Origin: Phlyctochytrium arcticum
Lineage: Eukaryota > Chytridiomycota > Chytridiomycetes > Chytridiales > Chytridiaceae
Reading direction: 5' to 3'
Assembly: GCA_025602905.1 (NCBI GenBank)
Contig: JAHLKI010000002.1
Coordinates: 1,488,001-1,552,000 of the forward strand
Length of the DNA stretch: 64,000 nucleotides
The notes below the pieces were generated by a model that saw nothing but the letters and a program-made list of their open reading frames with translations, was not told where the DNA came from and searched no databases. This document shows positions 9,476 through 21,664 of the stretch, in pieces (positions within the stretch are counted from its first letter, which is position 1; every line of letters starts with the position of its first letter). The translations under genes and the position numbers were made by a program.

Positions 9476-12400
9476 TCAAGGGTTAAATTGTGCGTAGAGC
9501 CAGTCTTTGAAAGGAAGTACTAACAATTTGCCCGCCCTGAGCGCCCGGCTCACTCTCCATCGCTGCTTTTCGCCCAGACGGCTACGAGCCAACCCATTCA
9601 CTGGGAGGAACGATACTGCATCAAGTAAAAACCCGTGATGTTCAAGGACGGCAGATACAATTCTGGGTACTACCGACAATGCTTCAGCCACTGTTTCGAA
9701 TTCCACGACGCATGTAACCTGGTCAAGAGCAGTCTGTACAACAACACTAAAACTGTAGTCAATTTCAATCAAATTTGAGGCACCAACTGGGTTCAAATAA
9801 CGTACCATCCTCCTTTAGGGATGGCTTTATGGCAATTCTCAATGGTCAATTCGAGATCTTCCTGAAAGAAGGTGAATCCATTGACATTTATTTCTTCAGA
9901 GGCGGATCCGACCACAAACAAAACCATTTCATGTGGTAGGCCTGCGAACACAAGACGATCCCAACTGTGAAGCCCCATACTCATATCTGCTAGGATTGTA
10001 GACCCCAAGGTGTGTGAGTCTCCACGGGCGGATAAGTTTGCCTTATGAACCGTTTCGAAATACGATGACAAAGATGCGGCATCAGCAGCATCAGCGGAAA
10101 CAGGCCAGAGAAATCCTTTATCGCCCGTGCGAGCAAAGGACAGAGCTGGATCCAAACCTTCAACTTTGCGTTCAATTTCATCAGCGACGGCTAGTCCTAC
10201 GCCACCCTCGGGAACACGAGAGCCCCCAAATCCCAGAGCATTCGCCGGCGAACAAACCCAGATTTCCCCTATCTCGTCAGGAAGGCATAAACAACCAGTG
10301 ATTGGGTTGACAATCGCGACAATCGTATTGTTGAGGACCTTCCCATCTCTCGTTTAATAAGCAGTCAATCAATACTTCGACAATCGCCACAAACCTTTCC
10401 ACAGTCTTGCAAGACCACCACACAGTTTTCAGCTCGGCCGTCTCGGCCCCATATTGCCGAAGCCTTGATCTTTGCACTTTCCCCTCTGGTCTCTTTAAGA
10501 ACTTTGACTCTTCCTTTGTCCATTTCTCTCCTATCCATCCACAATGTTGTAACCTCCGGATGCATGTAGCCTCGTGTGGTCACCATGGAATTGACACTTG
10601 AGGAATAGAAGGTTGCGATCGCTTGATCTTCTAATCTGTTGGCAGCCAAATTCTGATGTACGGCGGTATAAATATCATGACGCGGCCGGCTTTCCGTGAT
10701 CACCATCAAGTTGCGCAAATTGTGTAGTGAAAAGGATCTATAATGGACGTTTTTCATCATTTCCATTGCGTGTTCGAGCATGGAGTACGTAGTATAGGTA
10801 TCCTTGACGCGATACTTATAAAGAGTGTCGAACCACACCTGTGGGTTCATGTAGAACTCGATGATCGGAAGGATCATCATAGGTGCTCCCGCAAATATTC
10901 CCATGAGAGTTGAATACACCAATCCAAACCCCTGGTACCCGCGAGCACATGAGATCAGCGGAACATAGCTGGGGGTTTTCTGTGTTTGATTCGCTGCGGT
11001 AGGAGCTGCAGCTTTAGCGGAGTGGAACATACTGCAATGGATAGCCTGCAAACGACACTGCTCAAGAAGTGTGGCATGTGAGTGTCGCACATAGGTAGGG
11101 CGCATGTCAGGGTCAAACACGACTGAAATAAGTGCCTCGTAGGATGCGGCTTCAGACCCGGCGTCAGGCTGATCCGAGGCAAGCAATGATTCATATGTGG
11201 TCGACCGAGCGGGTGATGAGCATGTACGCGCGAAATGAAAAATGGGGTCATCTAAACGCATTCCACTCGTTTTCTGGGTCTTTGGAAATTTGGAAGTATT
11301 AATTATTGGTGGAAGGAAGGCTTTTGTTTCGACTTCCCCCCTCTTAGCTGTCTGCTGTGACTTCCGGACAGCTCTCATTAAATGTGCAATCGGCTTGCTC
11401 CTCAATGTATCCTCGCCCGAGGCAGAAGTAAGAATCGCTTTTGCATTGAAGTCATCAACAATCTGAAGCAGGTTCGGCACATCCTCCATTGGGCGAGATG
11501 CATCGATAGGAGGCAAAGGGATCGGCAAAATACCTGCATACAAGCAAGCATGCAACGCGTAAAAATACTCATGATTATGAAGGAAAAGCAAAACTGCGCA
11601 GTCACTGGGTTTCAGACCCTTTTTCTGCACCAGCCACGATGCAAGCGCTTGGACCCTCAACCCAAACTTTTGAAAGTTGATGACCTTTGTTTCGCGGCCG
11701 CGATGATCCAATTCTATCAGCGCAACTTCGGAAGGAAACATTCGGGCGCGCCATGCCAAGACGTGGCTGATTGTTGGAAACTCGACCATGTTCTGACCGG
11801 TTTTGTCGTCCAGAAGAGCAATATCCATCATTCCACCGGTAACCTGGCCAACATTTTGATCTCGGAACCGATTTTTCTGTCTTGCATTTATCCGGTCGTG
11901 ATACTTCACGGTATTTATGACGCTAGAGTCCGTGCAGATGTTCAATTCTAAAAAGGGAAGGTCCCCAGATACAAACGCGGATTTGCAAACTTCGACATCA
12001 ACAGGTACATATTTCCTTTTGTTTTTCAAAGGAATTTTCTGTGCCACACCAGTATCCGGTTGATAATTCACAATCCCCGGGTTGTAGCCGTAAAACGTGG
12101 TCTGTAGCTGAGTTCCCTTGCTTGTATCCGGTTTCGATCGCGGTAGCTGTCCAGGCGCACATAACCCCACACAAAAAACTCGCAGACCGTGCAAGTGGAG
12201 CAGAACCGCTGGGATTTCCGTCTTCATACGATCGTAATCGGTGACAGGTCGATGCGTCTCTAGCAGAACCACGGGAAGATTCTGTTCGTGGTGATGAACA
12301 GCAAAAACTATGCAGCAATCTATTCCTTGTATCGAGCTTGTAACTGATTCAATGAGAGCAGCAGCAAAATGTGAATCACTTATTGGCATGCTCCCATCTA

Positions 12401-15400
12401 ATTGTTCACTGGATTCATCCTTGGTCAGTCGCGTCTGGACTACCCGGTCACATTTTAAACCTGCCACGAAGCATCGCGGAATTCGTAACTCCGGAACAGA
12501 GTTACCGTCAATGATAAATCCGATGAGACCAGTTTGAGTGAAATTCTGGGCCGTCAATGTCTCAATGTCAGTCAAGTGGCCCGCCTGCTCCAAAGTCATT
12601 GAGGAGAGATGCGATGGAATCTGTGGTTCACGTTGCACATATATCGTTGGCTTCGCACGAAAGAGCTGTTGACTCATCTTTGGCAAACCCCAGAATGCCC
12701 CAGGCATAGAGTTTGGAGCACTGATCCAAACCTCACCAAGAATACTGGGAGGCCGCAATGAATTTGCTTGGTCCACAATGGCTACCGATGCTTCAGGCAG
12801 AATGGCACCCGCATCTGTTAAACGCGTTGTGCCTGGAGAATCAACATTTCCACCCTGCGCTCCGCCCATCTTCCAACCAACTATTTCCACGCGCTCATCT
12901 CGCAGAGAAGCAGAATCTATCCAAATGTCGACTCGTTTCATCGCAATTGGCCCATTCTTGTCAATATCAGAAGTCTGCTGCTTTTCACCTTCTCGCGTCG
13001 CCAAAATAACGCCTCCGAACTCATCCAAGGTGACCAATGGAACGACTGTCGTAGAATTGGAGCCAAGATTCTTCAGGAACTCTTCCACGTCATCCTGGAA
13101 GTCGGCCTGCGGGATGGGTGTTTTCAAAAATAGTGTTCGAAGGGAAGATAGCACGGGTTGGTTTTTCTTTGAGCTCAGAAAGGATGGCGAGGTACTCATG
13201 ACGTCCAAAACACTTGCATTTGTCGCGAACGCCACAGTTACTAAAGGATTGCACATTGCCGACGTTACTATTGGGAAATGCGATGGAAAAAAAATTGCCA
13301 ACCTTTGAGTTTAGATATCGCCGTAAGCCACGACCCTGGAGTGGACATCGCTTGTTCCGGGACCATGGCGGTGTCGCAGCCACATAAAACACCCAAAAAT
13401 GCAGACATGAGCAGGCCTGCCTGCTGCCGAGGCTCCAATTCCGAAAGTATCACATCTTTTGCGGTCATCTTGTGCCCTCCGATGAACTGAAGACATTGCG
13501 CAAGGATCTGCCTATGCCCTACCAAGACGCCCTTTAATTCACCTGTCGCATTCTTGGTGTACTCAATATAGGCAATTTCAGCTGCATCCACAGTTACTGC
13601 TGTATCTGGGGCATTCTTCTTTTTCGTGGTGCCGCTATAGTCTGTGGTCTTCCACCAGTCGATGCGCGGGAGGGTGGCACCGCGAAGAACATGAAACTCG
13701 CGAGTGAGTGTTTTGATGACAACATCCGTCGTAAGGGCCAGCTTGATTTTACAATTATCTCTACGCATGCTTGGTTTAGTAATTGTTCTCTCAGCAAAGG
13801 GGGGCAAAATTACCACCGCATACATTGTAAAAATAATCTCTGTCAATTCATCGTCGACATGGGTTGAGGTAGTTACGATGGGTACAGCTACCATTCCGGC
13901 GTACAAGCAGCCATACAGTCCCACAAAAAACTCCAAAACATCCGTGCGCCGGAACAGTAAAGCGACATTCTCGCCCCTTCTCAAATTGGCCTTTTCCTTG
14001 ATAGTTTGCGAAAGTTGTTCCGCTCTTGCATTGAGTTTCTCATACGTTACGGTAGAACTTACTCGGCCTTTGTGGTCCAAAACAGTAAACGCGGTATGTT
14101 TGGGTGTCTTTTGAGCACGAAAGCGAAGCACGGCTGCAATAGTCGCAAAAGAGGTAAGAGGGGTACCTGAATGGATATCCACCACACCGATTGTTGAAAA
14201 CGGACGAGGCCGCGTGGGAAGGGCTTGTCGGCCCAGATAGCGAGCAGCGCGTTCCGCATCGTGTTTGATCTCACGATATCTGAATGTTTCACCAACTGGG
14301 CTTGTAGGCTGCGGCGGCAGATGCGGAATCATTTCTTGAGGAATAACATTCTGCGGGATTCGGAAGCTGTTGCGCCATGTTGCCTGAGAAGGAAGCACCA
14401 TGGGTAGACCATTCGCCACAGCGGAAGGATGTTCCGAATAAGGATTTGGCGCTGGATAGAATTGGGGTGATGGGCCAAATTGGGGGGGCATTGTAGAATG
14501 AGGAAGGGGCGGACGTATCATATTTGGAAAGTCAGGGCCGCGAGCTCCAGCATATTCCCAGGTTGCTCCTCCCGGGTGGTAATCATCCACATGAAAATCA
14601 GTCTGTGAGCCTTCCCACGACGAAGTCAGACTTGGTACTCGGGATCGCTCAATGGATGGCTGACTTGATATCGAGCTTTTCCGTGAAGAAGAATTGTGCA
14701 GTGATACAGGCAATCCAACAGTTTGAGGAGTTGATGAACGGTTGGTGGACCACTGCGGGGCATTCACGTGTTGTGGGAATAAAAGCTCTCCGGCGGAACG
14801 AGAGCGCTGATGTGAAGCAGCAACGGCAGGGAGAACCAGCGAGGATGGTTGTATGGGTAAAGTGGGCGTACTTTGGTATTGATTGGATTGTGGGTGTGGG
14901 TGTAGATGTGGCGCAAAATGATGACCAGTTATAATTGACGGCTGTGAGTTCTGCTGAGGATAAGGTGAATGCCTTAGGTGGTACATTGCTTGTTCATATG
15001 GTGCGCTTGCGGGCGAGCTATTTCGAGGACAAGTAGAGGGTCCTGCAAGTAACTGGACCTGATGCGGTAAATTTGGCGGCGGGAGATTTGCAGTGGGGTA
15101 TGGTAGCGGCACATTGTTATGTCCATGGAATGCAGGAGTGACTCTACCAAGGGATTCTGAACGAACCGACCATCTTGTCGTAGAGCTTGGGGAAACTCGA
15201 TCAAATGAACTGCTGCTCCCAGCGAGGGATGGTCTATAACTGGTGGCTGGAGTGTCTTGTTGTTGTTGAGCCTGCGCTGCTTCTTCATGTGCCGGAATGT
15301 CCTTGTCATTCTCGGAGTGCGGACTCGTAGGTCCGGCAATTTGCTGCTCATCTACATGATTGCCCGGCCGTGCATCGACTTGCCCGATATAACTATTTAG

Positions 15401-16318
15401 CGAATTCATGACGTGAGTGGGCTGAACTTGATCCGAAACGGGTCGGATGTCACTTGCATCTCCAGGGAATTGTCGGGAGTGACGTGATGGAGATTCCTGC
15501 ACAGAGGATTGACTCTGCGGTAAATGAGGAAATATCTCCTTATTTTCAGCGCTGGTCGCTCTGTTAACGTCTCTGGGGAGGTCATCGGCCTCATTGACAT
15601 CGTTCGGATTCCGCTCCAGGTATTCATCAAGCAAATTCAGGGGGCTAATCGGACCTTCTTGTTCTCCTTCCGCCGAGTGTTCAAATTCATCTGAACTTGA
15701 TTCTATGATGGTTACAAACGGTGGGTCCCCAGACATGGGTAGTGAATCCAAATTGCCGCGTTGCAGGCTGGGAAGGTCAACGCGGTTTTCAACTGTAGGT
15801 GACGCCTCAATAGACATGTCTCGTGGCTCAAGAGGTACTGTCAATGTTTCATGACAAGGTGAAAGAGGGATACATGTTACATCTGAGAGCGTCGCTTCCT
15901 CTCCGACAATGGGATCTGGAAATGACCCTGGATCGTCCTAATAAGAATAGAGATCCTATGAGAATTCATTTCAGATGACTTGAATCCAAATCCTGCGGTA
16001 GCAGCATACCAAACGTTGTTCCAAATCCGGAACACTTTCATTTTTCAGCGTATTTGAACCCACAATTGCATCTTGTTGCGTCGATTGGGAGTTCCGTTGT
16101 TCATGCTTCGATTGCAAGTCATATCCTAAGGGGTCGATACCAAATTTTTGCAATAGTTTGGCCCGCTTCTTTTCAAACCCTTTCTGGGTAATATCACCCT
16201 CTGCTAGTTCAATCTCTAGCTCCTCCAAAGCGGTACATAGCTGGGGAGGAAAAGCCTGTGCTGCCGCTGACGGAGTCGCCATCTCAGTTCCCGAATCCTC
16301 TCCGAACACGTCAAGCAA
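9476..16318 (-). CDS. DIP2: DIP2/CMR2-like protein with DMAP1-binding and two FAAL-like adenylation domains
   Basis: Five exons: 16318-16010, 15937-13303, 13267-10395, 10338-9806 and 9752-9476, with consistent phases, giving about 2,208 aa. Residues about 17-85 form a DMAP1-binding domain (LEELEIELAEGDITQKGFEKKRAKLL). A Ser/Pro/Gln-rich disordered region follows to about residue 700. Then come two AMP-ligase/FAAL-like domains, the first starting near TIAAVLRFRAQKTPKHTAF and the second near ISHVLAWRARMFPSEVALIE. This is the architecture of Disco-interacting protein 2 family members; the yeast orthologue Cmr2 controls the level of a subset of diacylglycerols. The intron at 13302-13268 is only 35 nt but restores the frame exactly (SKLK joined to VTSAMCNP). 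The C terminus may be frameshifted after LYAQFNP. The family call is firm; the enzymatic activity is inferred. Confidence 0.9.
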
Positions 16319-17056
16319 ATCTTGTTCTTGTCACTGCATGAATTCGGGACAAGTCAAACCCTCAAGATAGCACAGGAACGTTGGTGTGTTGCCGCAACTA
16401 CTAACGTTTTGGTGTACTTTCTGGTCGGGCCTCCATCAAATTGTCAAGCAATGTTCTCCTCAACTTGTGCCAGGCAGCCAGGCTGTTCATGTCATCACGC
16501 GTCCTGGCGTTGAACTTTTCGAACAACCAAAATCAAACATTCCTTTGCCTATTCAATCTTTCAAAGACCGAAAACCCTCTTCAACAACCCGCAAAGTCCG
16601 CAGGGGGTAAATAGCCAGTGGCAGACTCACTCTTCCCGGTGCATTTCCCCCTACCCTCTTTTCCCAGATCTACATATCACTTATCACGATCATTTCCGTT
16701 CCCAGTGAATTTGTGTCCGTCATTAGAAAGAAGAAGAGGATGAGGGAGTAGGGAGAACTGGTATTGGAAACCAACATGCATGCATATATGGGTGACTAAG
16801 GTTGTATACCTCACCGCAAACTAGGTGTTTGTTTATTTTACCTAAAACACGAGAGGAAGACGGTAAACGAAGTAAAAGAAGCGGAAACTCCTTTCGACCA
16901 GTGTAAATATGTTTTTGAATACTCTTGCAGCAAAATGCTTTTTCGAATGGGAAATGATACAAAAAATGGAGTAAATATACAGGTGGTAGGGCGAGACAAA
17001 ACTATAAACTACATCTAATGCTCCGGAACAAAACCCAGAAATATAAGTGCAAATGA
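16319..17056. promoter_or_regulatory. DIP2-like promoter and DnaJ 3' region
   Basis: About 740 bp between the start of the DIP2-like gene and the stop of the DnaJ gene, both on the minus strand. No further gene is seen. The part next to 16319 should hold the DIP2-like promoter, but no TATA box stands out. Confidence 0.4.
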
Positions 17057-18265
17057 TCAAATAGCACTAAAGAGCCGCTTCATGCCTTCCTTCTGGGCAG
17101 GTGTGACGGATGACGGATACCGGACATTGATTTCAACGAGCAAATCACCCTTCTTGCCTGGAGATTTGCTGATGGGCATGCCCTCTCCCCTCACGAGAAT
17201 CTCCTGACCGGGTCGGACAGGAATGCTGCTTTGGGCGCCTGATACAGAGATGGAATGGTGGTCTAGGCCAAAGATTTGACGCGTAAAACCGGCGATAGAT
17301 TCCCATAATTCAATGTCGAGGTTGATACGCAAGTTGTCGCCGTCGCGTTTGAAACGATCGTGGGGTTTCTCGGCAATGACGAATTCAATGTCTTGGGTGT
17401 CTCCAGTTGGGAGTTCATCTCCTTCGTTGGCAAACTTGATTTTGGTGCCGGCCTTCCAACCGGGTTTGATGGCTATTGTCAAAACTTTCTCAGAGGATGT
17501 GCCGTTCAAGTGTTTGCGAGTGACTTTGAGTTTTTTGGTGGCGCCACTGTACAATTCTTCAAGTGAGACGGGAAGTTGGCGTTGGACAGATGTTGGCTGG
17601 CGGGCACCGCCCCGTCCGGCAGATTTGGGTCCTCCGCGCCCTGGTCCTCCACCAAAGAATCCCCCTGGCATTCCGCCCATTCCGCCGAAATCGTCATCTG
17701 TATCCATCGCATCACCCCCCATTTTGCCCATTCCCGGCATGCCACCACCCATGCCGCCCATTCCCGAGAAGAATTGCCGGAAGATATCGTCAGCGGAGGA
17801 TGGTGTGAATGGACTGAATCCGGCGCCGCCTGGTCCACCTCCCCCAGAGTTGAATACGAATGTACGTGCACCACCGGGCCGTGCTCCACCACCACCGCCA
17901 AAGCCTGCAAATCCAGGGAAGCCGCCGAACCCTTCCGGCATGCCTCCAGCGCCTGCGCCGCCAGCAGGCATGCCACCCTTCAAGCCCTCCTCTCCGAATT
18001 GATCGTAGATGGTGCGCTTCTGCTTGTCACTGAGTACTTCGTAGGCCTCGCTAATTTCTTTGAATTTCTTGTCTGCCGCTTCCTTGTTGTCGGGATTTCG
18101 GTCGGGGTGCCATTTGAGGGCCATTTTCCGGTAAGCTTTTTTGAGGGCGTCTTCGTCGGCATCCTTTTTCACGCCGAGAATGGCATAGTAGTCCTTGCCG
18201 CCCATGCTTGTGTTGTTGTTGTTGCTGTCGTTGTTTTGTGGAGTTGAGTGCTGCCTAACGGGCAT
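17057..18265 (-). CDS. SIS1: Class B (type II) DnaJ/Hsp40 co-chaperone
   Basis: Single exon, 402 aa. Residues about 24-90 form a J domain with the HPD motif ([11 protein letters not shown]) needed to stimulate Hsp70 ATPase. A long Gly/Phe/Met-rich linker follows (repeats of GGMP, GGFPG and GMGG, to about residue 225), then a C-terminal substrate-binding and dimerisation domain ([17 protein letters not shown] to [14 protein letters not shown]). The CxxCxGxG zinc finger of class A is absent, so this is a Sis1/Psi1/DNAJB1-type cytosolic co-chaperone. The conventional start is Met21 (18205, [12 protein letters not shown]). The upstream 20 residues are Asn/Ser-rich and in frame, so the longer start at 18265 is kept with reserve. 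Heat induction is likely from the upstream element. Confidence 0.93.
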   Translation of the reverse strand: MPVRQHSTPQNNDSNNNNTSMGGKDYYAILGVKKDADEDALKKAYRKMALKWHPDRNPDNKEAADKKFKEISEAYEVLSDKQKRTIYDQFGEEGLKGGMPAGGAGAGGMPEGFGGFPGFAGFGGGGGARPGGARTFVFNSGGGGPGGAGFSPFTPSSADDIFRQFFSGMGGMGGGMPGMGKMGGDAMDTDDDFGGMGGMPGGFFGGGPGRGGPKSAGRGGARQPTSVQRQLPVSLEELYSGATKKLKVTRKHLNGTSSEKVLTIAIKPGWKAGTKIKFANEGDELPTGDTQDIEFVIAEKPHDRFKRDGDNLRINLDIELWESIAGFTRQIFGLDHHSISVSGAQSSIPVRPGQEILVRGEGMPISKSPGKKGDLLVEINVRYPSSVTPAQKEGMKRLFSAI

Positions 18266-18346
18266 GGTTCACGTTAATGAGTAAATGCTATAGTTTGTAT
18301 CGATGCTAATGTGTGAGTTACCTTTCAGGATGCTGCCGCCGGGTGG

Positions 18347-18354
18347 TTTATATA
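18347..18354 (-). promoter_or_regulatory. TATA box of the DnaJ gene
   Basis: TATATAAA on the minus strand, about 82 bp upstream of the first ATG at 18265 and about 142 bp upstream of the conserved Met21 codon. Its position between the heat-shock element and the start supports a focused promoter. Confidence 0.6.
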
Positions 18355-18392
18355 GTGCAGAGATGATCTAGGAAAAAATGAGATGGAAGTGG

Positions 18393-18411
18393 GGAATGGA
18401 AGCTTCGCGAG
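18393..18411 (-). promoter_or_regulatory. Heat-shock element candidate
   Basis: The plus strand reads GGAATGGAAGCTTCGCGAG. It contains a perfect nGAAnnTTCn inverted pair (GGAAGCTTCG) with an extra adjacent GGAAT unit, the canonical HSF1 site arrangement. It lies 39 bp upstream of the TATA box of a DnaJ gene, a class normally controlled by HSF. Two further TTCGAC-type half sites lie near 18453-18465. Confidence 0.55.
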
Positions 18412-18645
18412 CGGAGCCGTGACGTTATGGCCGCTGGAAATCGCCAGATCCTTCGACACTCTTCGACGGGGGCACAGCCACGGGACGGGCAGGATGAGGA
18501 CTATTTAGGATTTTTTAGATCAGCGAGGTTTGAAAGGTTTCGGTGAACGAAATCATATAAGTCTGGCCATCAGCGTAGGATTCGGCATCCCCATACTGTA
18601 CCAGGACGGGAGGGGGATCTCGACGGGGATCGTGTGAGCGGGATC

Positions 18646-20474
18646 ATGGGTATGCAACTCTCCACCGCGCGGGGCAAGGCTTTGGTGGGTATGTTTTTTT
18701 TCTGGCAGCCTTTTAGCACTGGAAATTACAGCTTCCTAATTAAATCCATCATTGCATACAAAAGGTGGTTGTATCGATCAATGGACACAACGGGCAAATT
18801 TCCGATTTCAAAATTTTTGAAGAGTCGCTTTTGAGAGAGTTTAATGAGATCTGTCGTCCAATATGTCTGTCAGAAAAAGACGACCCGGCCATGGATGCAA
18901 AGACACGATTGACTGAGCGGACAAGGTCAAATGTCGGGGCGATTGGCAAAGCGGTGCATACACCAGGTGCATCCCTTTTCTCGTTGCAATCTAGTACGAA
19001 CCAGCGGCTTCAGAATACGTCGGATGGAATCCGGCGGATGGCAGAGCGGGCGGCTGTTGAGGTTGTCAAGTGGATGCCAGATGAAGTCTTTGATACCATG
19101 TATTATGATCAAAGGCACTGGGATGTCTACTTTTCCGTAGTTGGACACAGCTTGGGCGGGTTGATTGCGCGGTACCTCATCTACCTGCTCTTCCACCCGT
19201 CGGCTCCCACGGCAACGTCACTGATACCACTAAGAGAGAAACATGCGACGCTTATGACGCTGCATCCCCTTACGTATATGAGTGTGGGCACGCCCCATGT
19301 GGGCTCACGACGAAGTGCCAAGCCGGGTCGTGGACCGCCCCGCTTTTCCAGGGTGTGGTTGATTTGTATTTTAATAATTTGGGAGGGCAGACGGGGTGTG
19401 AACTGTATCTGAATGATGCCTTGGTTACTGGTTCACCAGAATTCCTTGATTCATCACAAAAAGAGGAAGATACCCCGCTTTTGATGCGAATGGCAGACCC
19501 CTCCTCCCCATTCGTTGAAACCCTCCGTACCTTCAAACCTGTTCTGGTGGCCACAGTTCGAGACGACTTGCCTGTAGGCTACTGCTCTGCCGCCGTCACC
19601 AGCATCAATCCCCATGTCAATCAAGTCACCCGCCGGGGCAGGTGAAGTGGGAGATTTGTTGAACAATCACAATCCGGCCAACGCCGGTCGGGACCGGTTG
19701 AGGATGCTGAGCGCGTCCGGTTTCTTTCCGGTAGAGGATGCAAATCCGCAACTGTGCCGTCCCATGCCATCTTTGTCGCCGTCGTTGGGCCATGGAAAAG
19801 AAAAGGATTTTTGGCTCAGCAGATTTTTTCAGGCGGCTACTGAATTCGGAATATCTGCGGGTGCGGCTGCCCAAGAGATTGTATGGCAAAGGGGAACCAT
19901 GCATCATTTAGGAGAGGCGTTTCATAGTGTTATTGGTGGTCCATCGAATGGGACCGAGCAAACGGGTGGACTCCCAAATACAGACTCCCTAATCGCAAAT
20001 ACTACTGACAAAAATGCTATCCCCCGCCCCACTGAGATGCACTTTATTCCCGACGCTAATCACGATAACCTACTCCCGACCCAACTCTTGACCACGCTTC
20101 AACATACTCTGGGAACATACCCCACCTCCAAAATTCCCAAAGTGCGACGGCTCAACATCGATTTTGTGCTATCTAGCCGTCTCGCACGGACAACCGTACA
20201 TGCTCTCTCGATTGGAAAGGTGGGAGGGGAGGGTCTCTTCCGCGGTGTTGCAGCGACCAGAGGTGCCTGGGATCGATTTTTATCCAACATATGCAACTCT
20301 GGAGACACGAGCACGATACCGGCTGCGCGTCATAAAGCGGAGAACCTGTTAAAGGATATGAAATCAGGGACTATGCTGGGTTGTGGGCTCCAGGCGGCGT
20401 GGATGCTTGCGCGCATCATCATTTTAGATTTTCACTGGATATGTGAGCATGAGGTAAAGCTTTGTGGATATTGA
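18646..20474 (+). pseudogene. Broken DUF676-like serine esterase, left paralogue
   Basis: Exon 1 is 18646-18684 (13 codons, ending GKAL) and the intron is 18685-18764, matching the gene structure of the intact copy at 27995-29822. The body from 18765 is collinear with that copy and keeps the GHSLGG nucleophile elbow. The frame is lost twice. One base is missing in the G run at 19325-19327, giving a stop at 19412, and about one base is gained near 19629-19640, after which the correct frame resumes to 20474. The region between (about 100 codons) is readable only in another frame. The C-terminal part is well kept, including HFIPDANHDNL. A 179-bp tract (19131-19309) is identical to the right copy, see the findings. 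Loss appears recent. Confidence 0.82.
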
Positions 20475-21091
20475 TCAGCATAGGTCTTGTAGATCCTATA
20501 GAGTTTAGAGAAAATTTTAGATCGATTGTTTTTTCGTGGGCACTCTGTTCTGAATATTTATTTATGTCCCTTTTCATGAAAAATATTTGCTGTGCATGCA
20601 GTCCCATGCGCTCGTTGCCGCCTCTGCTTACTGTGTGCCACCTTCCCTTCCTTTGCGACCTGGCTTTCTTTACCTTTGCAACTTGCACGTGGGAGCTTTC
20701 TTTGATTCCTGCCTTTGCCCTGCTGCTTTTTACTTTTTCGTTCTTCTTCATGCTACCGGAAACATATGGGACATGGCATCCTCTACGGGGCAAGAATGCA
20801 CCGCAACGTTGCAGCCAAATGAATCTGAAAACATCTGAACTAGCTAAAACCTAAGCCGTGTTTTTAAGGCGTGTCCTAAAGTACGTCCCTTCCCATCCAT
20901 ACATTCACAGCTCTTATTGTGATGTAGCCTGGCAGCAGTGGTAGCAGGGCAGCAGTGGAAGTGACATGTCAGATTAGTTTGCGCAGTCGATTGCCAAATG
21001 TAGTTATATTAGCGGTCGAAGTTGTGTCCCAGTTGTGTACATATAGAGTCGATGCCAGACCTCTGTTTGAGAGGTTGGACCTTACAATACA
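20475..21091. other. Non-coding spacer left of the Helitrons
   Basis: No supported gene. A plus-strand hydrophobic ORF at 20462-20854 has no family features and overlaps the pseudogene end, so it is left out. The sequence ends at the Helitron 3' terminus at 21092. Confidence 0.45.
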
Positions 21092-21109
21092 CGAGGATAT
21101 GCCAGGTAT

Positions 21110-21121
21110 GGGTCTAAGCCC
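21110..21121 (-). terminator. Helitron A 3' hairpin
   Basis: GGGTCTAAGCCC (plus strand), an imperfect short stem 18 bp inside the left terminus. The same site in element B, GGGCTAAGCCC at 26546-26556, is a perfect stem. Helitrons carry a 3' subterminal hairpin that stops rolling-circle replication, and this is the best candidate for it. Confidence 0.5.
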
Positions 21122-21545
21122 AATACAGAGACAAATGTAAACCAAACACAGATATCCTCTTTCTCAGAAGATATATGTTTGGATGGAAGTCTGCAAAAAA
21201 AATGGCAGAGGTTCCATATACAGAATTCCCATTGGCACATGTGTCATATTTCATCCTTAAAAATTGGGGGGTGGCATTGATTTTTTTGGGTAAGAAGAAG
21301 TCTTCCCCTCCCGCAGTTCATACTGAGTTTGATCTCAGCTCAATGCCCCTGGGATGACCTGGGAAATCCCGAAGCAAACCCAACTGAATCCTACGGGTTT
21401 TGGTTTCTCTGCAGCCACAATCTCGAAGATGTATGTAAGCTGCACAACAATTCTGCTCAAAGTTTGAAAAACTCCTACAGACGGGCATTCCCATGCCAAG
21501 AAAGAGAAACCAAGGTGGGAAACCCGTCTTCAAAAAATCCCTCAG

Positions 21546-21646
21546 ATCGCACTGGAATAGCCATAAGATCGCACTGGAAGAAGCCCTCACACTTGCACTG
21601 GAATAAGCCCTCACATCGCACTGGAATAAGCCCTCACCTGGCACTG
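21546..21646. repeat. Short tandem repeat inside Helitron A
   Basis: About four and a half imperfect units of 22-25 bp around the core 'ATCGCACTGGAATAAGCCCTCAC' lie between the RepHel stop and the 3' end of the element. Unit starts are near 21546, 21568, 21593, 21615 and 21638. No coding role is apparent. Confidence 0.65.
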
Positions 21647-21664
21647 ATCCGACACATTCGGCCA

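Noticed and set aside
17313..18002. Long plus-strand Pro/Ser-rich ORF (229 codons) over the DnaJ gene
   Set aside because: It is the antisense reading of the Gly/Phe/Met-rich linker of the DnaJ gene; composition alone keeps it open.
20462..20854. 130-codon hydrophobic plus-strand ORF
   Set aside because: It overlaps the end of the esterase pseudogene, has no family resemblance and no promoter features.
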